The notes beneath the pieces are model-generated. The model was not told the DNA's origin, made no database searches, and saw only the letters and a list, made by a program, of their open reading frames with translations. 64,000 nt of DNA, from assembly GCA_035048485.1 (NCBI GenBank), contig CM068589.1, forward strand, positions 9,218,869 through 9,282,868, given 5' to 3'. The DNA comes from Pteria penguin. Its lineage: Eukaryota > Mollusca > Bivalvia > Pterioida > Pteriidae. This document shows, piece by piece, positions 56,993 through 64,000 of the stretch (the stretch's first letter is position 1; each line of letters opens with the position of its first letter). Made by a program: the position numbers and the translations under genes.

Positions 56993-57180
56993 CTACAAAG
57001 GACAAGGTCTTATGTGACTAAAATGAAATACCTTGAAAGTCATCCGAAGGAAAGTAACATAAAACAAAGAACAATAAACTCAGCACTCGCTATATACAGG
57101 TCTCCTGACCTTCTTCCGGTGAATTTATTGGAATTGGTAGCGTAAGCTATGTGAAATCTATCTTATTTCATAACCGCTAT

Positions 57181-57600
57181 ATGAAAATTTTTTTATACAA
57201 TACACATGTGAAATATTACAGCCCTGTCCCTACTGGTTCTAATGTTATGATCCAGGTTTAAGTTTTTGTCTAAGTAGATCAATATTCATGGTCAATGTCA
57301 ACGTGAAAAGGAATACGCAATCAAATAACTAAGCCCTATCATTAATTATAAATTTTGAAAAAGTAGGTCAAAGTCCAAGGTCAATGTAAAATGAAAAATT
57401 TTTTATACAATACACATGTGAAATATTACAGCCCTGTCCCTACTGGTTCTAATGTTATGATCCAGGTTTAAGTTTTTGTCTAAGTAGATCAATATTCATG
57501 GTCAATGTCAACGTGAAAAGGAATACGCAATCAAATAACTAAGCCCTATCATTAATTATAAATTTTGAAAAAGTAGGTCAAAGTCCAAGGTCAATGTAAA
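57181..57600. repeat. Two 210-bp direct repeats in unit 1
   Basis: Two nearly identical 210-bp copies (57181-57390 and 57391-57600) begin ATGAAAA and end GGTCAATGTAAA. Unit 2 has a single copy, so the duplication followed the large one or was lost. Confidence 0.85.
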
Positions 57601-58609
57601 ACATTTAAAACCATTGAAACGAGTTGGCACAAAGAATATATATATATATAAGTAGATCATTCTTAATTATCAAGGTCACAACGTAAAAAAATGATGCGTA
57701 ATGATAGGCTTTATCACCGGAATATATGAAATATTGATACCTTATGCCTTACTACTATGACCAAGGTTAGACTTTAAGTCATTTGAAAGTTAAATAGACG
57801 TAGTATTCTGTGTGTGAAATTTGCTGCCCTGCCCAGAATCGCTATGGAAAAACATGTGATCAGGTGAGCAATATATTGTCCATGCCAGGTGGGATCTTGT
57901 TTTATTATTATTATTATTATCTGCAAACCATATACCTACTTTGTTCTTTCTATATGAATTTGAGCCTTTAAAAACAGATCAATACCAAAGAACTACGGTC
58001 CAATACATTTAACTCAAGTACTGTGTGTTCACCAAAAACCTATATCACAAAATGGTCAATACATGATAAGGTGCCCTCAATATATTGTTGTATATCTTCT
58101 ACACAATAGGGTACATGTATTTAAATCTATAATGATCACAGTAACAACTCCTCTATAGTTGGGTCTATTAACATTTCATTTAAAAGGCGTCGATATACGT
58201 ATGTCTCTAGGCAGGTTACGACTACAACAGTTTTCGGCATAGACTGCAAGTGCAAGATTAAGAGGATAATTTAAAATCACCTGAAAAAAAAATGACAGAG
58301 TAAGGATTTGAAGAGCAGGACATTGATTTAAAGATTATGTTTTACCTGTACATCTACCTTACACAATATTGATTTTCTTTTAAATTAAATACTTATATGG
58401 CGTTTACTATGTAAGATGAATAAGATGCATCATGACAAGGTCTTAAGTGCTCTTAATGTGCTCATTTGATCCTATTATGCATTGAATCTTGTCGACTGAT
58501 CTGTTTATAAAAGATGCAAGTTTTCACAAAATATAAAAGTGAACCTTTAAACAAATAATGGCCTAGCGACACACAATACAATTTATTAAAACATTACTTA
58601 CAAACGTTT

Positions 58610-58877
58610 TCATGTCCATCCTTTTGCTTTCTTGTCACATTCACAACACGAAATTCCTTCGTCTTCAATTTTGTCCAAGGATTTTATTGTAAGCTGCGTT
58701 TCAAAGGCAGATTCATTTTGACCTATCAGGAATCGATTGTTGAAAGAATTACATGAGGCCTGTTCAAAGGGTTCTTTACACAATCTTAATGTATTGCTTT
58801 GTCTTTTATATGCTACAGTCTTTTTAACGTCAGGTGTTTTACATACCAAGTCATACTTTGATCCGATCCTTGGAAAC
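58610..58877 (-). CDS. Ig-like terminal exon, copy 2
   Basis: It is identical in predicted protein to copy 1 except one residue near the end (Lys for Ile before GWT). Acceptor, stop and AATAAA (58582-58587) are all conserved. Two tandem terminal exons would allow mutually exclusive use or gene-copy gain. Whether either is used cannot be told from sequence. Confidence 0.5.
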
Positions 58878-59308
58878 CTACAAAGGACAAGGTCTTATGT
58901 GACTAAAATGAAATACCTTAAAAGTCATCCAAAGGAAAGTAACATAAAACAAAGAACAATAAACTCAGCACTCACTATATACAGGTCTCCTGACCTTCCT
59001 CCGGTGAATTTATTGGAATTGGTAGCGTAAGCTATGTGAAATTTATCTTATTTCATAACCGATATATGAAAAAATTTTTATACAATACACATGTGAAATA
59101 TTACAGCCCTGTCCCTACTGGTTCTAATGTTATGATCCAGGTTTAAGTTTTTGTCTAAGTAGATCAATATTCATGGTCAATGTCAACGTGAAAAGGAAAA
59201 CGCAATCAAATAACTAAGCCCTATCATTAATTATAAATTTTGAAAAAGTAGGTCAAAGTCCAAGGTCAATGTAAAACATTTAAAACCATTGAAACGAGTT
59301 GGCACAAA

Positions 59309-59310
<2 letters not shown>

Positions 59311-59382
<72 letters not shown>
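59311..59382. repeat. TA microsatellite in unit 2
   Basis: About 36 units, against about 8 at the same place in unit 1. Confidence 0.9.
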
Positions 59383-59385
<3 letters not shown>

Positions 59386-60158
59386 TAGATCATTCTTAAT
59401 TATCAAGGTCACAACGTAAAAAAAATGATGCGTAATGATAGGCTTTATCACCGGAATATATGAAATATTGATACCTTATGCCTTACTACTATGACCAAGG
59501 TTAGACTTTAAGTCATTTGAAAGTTAAATAGACGTAGTATTCTGTGTGTGAAATTTGCTGCCCTGCCCAGAATCGCTATGGAAAAACATGTGATCAGGTG
59601 AGCAATATATTGTCCATGCCAGGTGGGATCTTGTTTTTTTATTATTATTATTATTATCTGCAAACCATATACCTACTTTGTTCTTTCTATATGAATTTGA
59701 GCCTTTAAAAACAGATCAATACCAAAGAACTACGGTCCAATACATTTAACTCAAGTACTGTGTGTTCACCAAAAACCTATATCACAAAATGGTCAATACA
59801 TGATAAGGTGCCCTCAATATATTGTTGTATATCTTCTACACAATAGGGTACATGTATTTAAATCTATAATGATCACAGTAACAACTCCTCTATAGTTAGG
59901 TCTATTAACATTTCATTTAAAGGGCGTCGATATACGTATGTCTCTAGGCAGGTTACGACTACAACAGTTTTCGGCATAGACTGCAAGTGCAAGATTAAGA
60001 GGATAATTTAAAATCACCTGAAAAAAAAAATGACAGAGTAAGGATTTGAAGAGCAGGACATTGATTTAAAGACTATGTTTTACCTGTACATCTACCTTAC
60101 ACAATATTGATTTTCTTTTAAATTAAATACTTATATGGCGTTTGCTATGTAAGATGAA

Positions 60159-61889
60159 TAAATAAAATATGTTTATGAAACACGAATGCCCCCGGCGGCA
60201 CCAAAAACCAAATAAGGCAACTTCTACCATGTTCTATATCTTGATTACACTTGCGGCATATGAAAGCCCTGCCTCTTACCATTCAAAAGTTATAACCAAT
60301 GTTAATGTTTTAAACTGTAGGAAAAGGATCACGGCCAAGGTCACGAGCTCGATAATCTTTGGTGCAGTGTGAATGGGGTATTCATGCCGAAAATCAAGGC
60401 TCACTGTTCGAAAGTTATGGCGTACTTTGGGGTAGACAACAAACAAACAAACAAATAGACAGACAGGACAAACATAGTACCATCGGCAGTTAGAAAAAGA
60501 GCGTCTGTTGGGTTAAAGAAAACGTGAATATTTCGGGGAGCTAAACATTTTTTGCCAATGTAATCCCTTGTGAAATTTTTTAACTTTTATTTGGTTGATG
60601 TCGCAATTGAAGTTTTTCTTACCAAATTCCTTCGTGAGAAGTAGGATTATCGAGAATACCTTCATTTCTCTCTTTTGGAAAGATCACAAGAACCTGATTA
60701 AAAGACATTATATAATATAAACAATCTTTTCAAAAATTTATTTATAAACATAAACTTCTGACATAGACAATAAATAAAGGAAATTCAAGCGAAATGATGA
60801 CTGTGTGTGTCTGTTTCCCATGACATGTTTGAATTTTTTTAGGTCGGTAGGCTTAAGGGAATACAGATAAGGATCTAATCGTTCCTCGTTTAAATCTCGC
60901 TCTCTTTTGTTTAAATTATTATGTCAAGCGCTGTTTGAAACCTATCATAAGATAACCTGACGAAATTTTCATTTCCTTATGTGATATCTGCATTTTTACA
61001 ACGATAATGAAAACATGCACATATGTACTACTATTATATGCATATAAGTTTTTAACAGATACTTCAGCCAATGCTGGTCCCTGTCGTAAAATTTACTCAG
61101 CAATTTTTTTTTTCTTACCATCGCCTCTGTGAGAAGCGAAACTTTGGAGAAAACATTCATTTTCCCGTTGCGTAAAATCCCAAATACATGTTTTAAACAA
61201 TGTAAATATATCTTCAATCTTATCAAAATTATATATTCAAAAAATTAAATTGATTCGATTTTCGAGAAAGTTCGGGCTAACGTACGGAAGTCATATTATT
61301 TTCCACCTCAACACGCCATTCAGTGTCATATAGTTGCAGAGAGATTAGTTTTGCATTTAAATCAGACTGTTAGATTAGGATAGCGAACAGTATATTTATT
61401 ATTAAATTCATAAGCAACATTTGAATCGAATTAACAAGTGCTTATTATGTATTTACTCATATTCACATCCAAGTCATTGCTCGTTCTTGTACTGGTATTC
61501 CCAATAGCCGCTGGGAATTTCAAAGAACGATAACTCAATCAACCGGAAGTTATGATGCTTTCCATGTTGGGGCTACATTGCATTTACGACCATTCTCTGT
61601 ACTACATCCCAGACATAGTCAAAGGTAAATAATAACCCAAATAAGAAAGAAAGATACGTAAACGGATATTGGAGAACCTCTCAGATAGTTCTAGTTTTAT
61701 ATAGCAACAATTATTTAGCACGACAATGCTTATAAAAAAATTTTAACTGTAATAATTGGGATTGTTTACCAATTTGAATAATCCGTCCAGAAAAGTTCCT
61801 TCACGAATTTCATGTGAATGAAGTTGTGTTGGAAGCTGTCGGAGATATATGTAAAAGCTTACAATAACAGCTTATAGATAAACCTATTT
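60159..61889. other. Noncoding; possible duplicated leader exons
   Basis: On the minus strand two related stretches, near 60620-60680 and 61115-61165, each have a short ATG-led piece (MKVFSIILLLTKEF and MNVFSKVSLLTEAM) followed by a GTAAGAAA donor. They could be duplicated signal-peptide exons upstream of the Ig-like exons, but the phases do not join directly. 60230-60480 is a dispersed repeat. Confidence 0.25.
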
Positions 61890-62700
61890 TTATGCTCCCC
61901 GAAAACTTTGGAGGGAGCATATAGTCGCTGTCTTCTCCATGGGTTTGTTGGTCCGTCTGAACTCATATCTCCTACACTTTTCATCAGAATTTGATCGTAC
62001 TTCACCAAAATATCATTTAGGATAATTGCTTGGGACAAAGGTCACTCATGGTGATTTCTGAGAGGAAAAGGTCACTTGTTAACTGGGACATTAAGTAAGA
62101 TGGAGTGCTTATGTTTCCTATACCATTCATCAGACAATATCTCCTGTACTTTTCATCAAAATTTAACCATGCTCCATCAAGATATAATTCAGGTTAAGGG
62201 CTTTCCGACGAATGTCAATCAAGGTAATTTCTGAAAGACCAAGGTCACACAAGGTCACATATTAACTATTACTTAAAATACCATGAAGTACATATATCTC
62301 CTACACCTTTCATCAGAATTTGATCATACTTCAACAATACGTTATTTAGGTTAAGAGCCTTTGGACAAAGGTCACTAAAGATCAGTTCTGAAAGGTCAAG
62401 GTCACTTATTAACTATGATTTAAAGTAACATGAAGTACTTATATTTCCTATACCTTTCATCAGAATTTGATCACACTTCAATACAGTTTAGGTGAAGGGC
62501 TTTTTGACAAAAGTCACAGATCATTTCTGAAAGGTCAAGGTTACGTATTAAATATGACTTAAAATACTATGAAGCTCTTACATCTTTCATCATAGTTTGA
62601 TCATACTTCACCAAAAATGCTATTTAGGTTAAAAGCTTTTCGACAAAAGTCACTCAATGTCATTTCTGAATGGTCATGTTCACGATAAAAAAGTCTTATT
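61890..62700 (+). repeat. Degenerate tandem array of 130-170-bp units
   Basis: It is headed by a hairpin (GCTCCCC, then GGAGGGAGC). About five units each contain CATCAGAATTTGATC, TTTAGGTTAA and AGGTCAAGGTCAC-type blocks. Noncoding. Confidence 0.65.
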
Positions 62701-62840
62701 TCATAACTAATCACATTCAAGCTTACTCATTTTATTCTTATATAAAGTAATCCTTTGCCTTACTATCATCTAACAACAGTGGCGACATTAATAACTTATT
62801 CATTATGATATATTTATATGCTAAGTTATAATAATATCAA

Positions 62841-62890
62841 GCCGGTGTGGCCTAGTGGTATTGCGCTTGACTCCTGCAGGCCGTTTCACA
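62841..62890 (+). repeat. SINE head interrupted by element C
   Basis: GCCGGTGTGGCCTAGTGGTA is a tRNA-like A box region. The sequence is cut off after CTGCAGGCCGTTTCACA, where the RT element copy C begins. Confidence 0.55.
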
Positions 62891-62891
62891 A

Positions 62892-64000
62892 AGAAAAAAG
62901 AGGAGTTACCGGCTCAGTTATGTGGCAGAAGTCACCATGGAGCTATACAATACATGAATATAAATAATATAATAGAAAATTTAACACATTACAAAAATAG
63001 TTGATTGTAGTGCAATTACGATACCGACTTAGGACGGTCATTTAATTTGACAAAAGCCAAACAAATGGTGTGGTTAACCGGTTTACGGGCCCACCTTCCC
63101 ACTCACCGTAACAGCAGAGCAATCGAAAGACGTACATTTAAAAATTTATAAATAATCCTCCATGTAAAGAACAAGAGTCAACAGGTATCGCATATTGAGA
63201 GGTCATAAAAATATAAACACGTAAGGTATTGTAAAACACATAATGGTATAAAAATATATGCGACATCAACATGATAAACCGTGCTCTGCCAGTCTGAAAG
63301 CGAGCTAAGACCCTAGATCTGTAGGAGTCCCGACTAGCAGTCAGAGGGGACGAGGTTCAGGACCATGTCTCCTCTGAAAGAGGTTTGGACAAGGCCCGTC
63401 ATATAGTCCCCACCGCCCTGTTAGTCAGCGTGCAACGTTCAAGTAAAAGTCTGCATAAGGCTGTACAGGGGCCAAATACAAGACCTATAGTCTTTTTGAT
63501 GATCTCAATATCATATTGTCTATTTAGGAGACGTTTGACTATTTTATTACATGATAAAATAACGTTATCGGAGCCTTTTACTTTCCTTAGTTTATATACG
63601 AGATCACCGTAAAAATTAGGATGGGAAATTCCATTGGATACAGACTGTTGAAAAGAAATATTTCCAAATTTAGATAGAAGTTCTGAATAAGATCTGAAGA
63701 ATTTGCCGAATGTTTTTCTTAGCTTGTGATATCTGTAACCCTGAGTTAAAAGTTTAGTAGTAATTTGTAAATGTCGTTTATGAAAGTCCAAAACATCGGT
63801 GCAGCTTCTGACAAATCGAACTAATTGAGATATATAGATACCATATGATGGGAGTCGACGGACATCGCCATCCAAGTAAGGGAAATTTACAATAGGAAAT
63901 CCAAAATTCTCACGTTTATCATAAATATTAGTATATATTAGGTTGTTGATAATTTTGATGTTTAAATCTAAGAAAGGTGTAGATTTATCGCAAGTATTAG
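62892..64000 (-). mobile_element. RT element copy C (runs off the window)
   Basis: It has the same 3' terminus and tail as copies A and B, with a few substitutions. Confidence 0.8.
63399..64000 (-). CDS. RT C-terminal part of copy C (partial)
   Basis: On the minus strand the frame is open from the window edge to the terminal TGA. It begins NTCDKSTPFLDLNIK, where copies A and B have TGA in place of the Cys codon (TGC, 63990-63992). It continues with the LPSYGIYISQLVRF, GYRYHKLRKTFGKFF and FYGDLVYKLRK blocks. Motifs A to C lie beyond the edge. This copy has no lesion in the part visible. Confidence 0.75.
   Translation of the reverse strand, partial: NTCDKSTPFLDLNIKIINNLIYTNIYDKRENFGFPIVNFPYLDGDVRRLPSYGIYISQLVRFVRSCTDVLDFHKRHLQITTKLLTQGYRYHKLRKTFGKFFRSYSELLSKFGNISFQQSVSNGISHPNFYGDLVYKLRKVKGSDNVILSCNKIVKRLLNRQYDIEIIKKTIGLVFGPCTALCRLLLERCTLTNRAVGTI

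Larger units (their letters stand above)
56536..58420. repeat. Tandem segmental duplication, unit 1
   Basis: A 1885-bp unit from TAAGATGCATCATGACAAGG to GTAAGATGAA, repeated immediately downstream. It contains an Ig-like exon (minus strand), an extra 210-bp internal duplication, a short TA run and a Helitron-like end. Confidence 0.85.
58421..60158. repeat. Tandem segmental duplication, unit 2
   Basis: The second unit is almost identical to unit 1 but has only one 210-bp block and a TA run expanded to about 36 units (59311-59382). Confidence 0.85.

Noticed and set aside
56852..57145. 97-codon plus-strand ORF, repeated at 58737-59030
   Set aside because: The minus strand has the better case: splice acceptor, Ig-like spacing, stop and AATAAA. 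Conservation between units is explained by the recent duplication.
61449..61535. Short plus-strand ORF with a signal-peptide-like start
   Set aside because: It stops after 28 codons with no following exon visible; likely chance.

Overview
The window is AT-rich animal nuclear DNA, most likely from a bivalve mollusc. The evidence is the mix of repeats: Penelope-like/RT families common in molluscs, tRNA-derived SINEs with an AACC tail, arrays built on TCAAGGTCA-type motifs, hammerhead-ribozyme repeats, and many microsatellites. The species cannot be named from the sequence. There is no bacterial-style gene organisation. I see almost no confident host gene; nearly everything with coding signal is a mobile element, whole or broken.

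Layout. 1-5140 is the 3' part of a Ty3/Gypsy (Metaviridae) element that carries an envelope: integrase C-terminus, a 188-residue accessory ORF with two CxxC pairs, an F-type envelope ORF, a triplicated covarying hairpin, a polypurine tract and the 3' LTR. 5141-8620 is repeat debris with no gene. 8625-12045 holds a broken RT element (minus strand) and a 5'-truncated Penelope-like element ending in a GIY-YIG nuclease. 12590-14180 holds hammerhead-ribozyme repeats, two of them in tandem with a 192-base period (retrozyme-like). 14757-24390 is bracketed by AACGTT-rich arrays and contains an RFX X-box-like repeat array, a second copy of the RT element and possible remnants of a DNA-transposon gene.

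27652-37521 is bounded by a short inverted repeat and contains a multi-exon gene fusing a Mutator-like transposase to a DEDDh 3'-5' exonuclease. Splice phases are consistent across the exons, but there is one frameshift and one in-frame TGA. 38000-46600 is mainly microsatellites, a TTAA-flanked MITE and decayed RT remnants. 46645-49525 is a head-to-tail pair of another RT element; the first copy has two compensating frameshifts that scramble a core RT motif. 54865-55490 is a MITE with internal tandem repeats. 56536-60158 is a tandem duplication, each unit with an Ig-like terminal exon on the minus strand. The window ends in a third copy of the minus-strand RT element.

The signals I rank highest: a 35-bp near-perfect palindrome present at two unlinked sites, each flanked by its own 7-bp direct repeat; the tandem hammerhead ribozymes; an in-frame TGA in two RT copies where the third copy has a cysteine codon (a selenocysteine candidate); and, in the envelope-bearing element, splice acceptors just upstream of the accessory and envelope ORFs together with covarying 3' hairpins.
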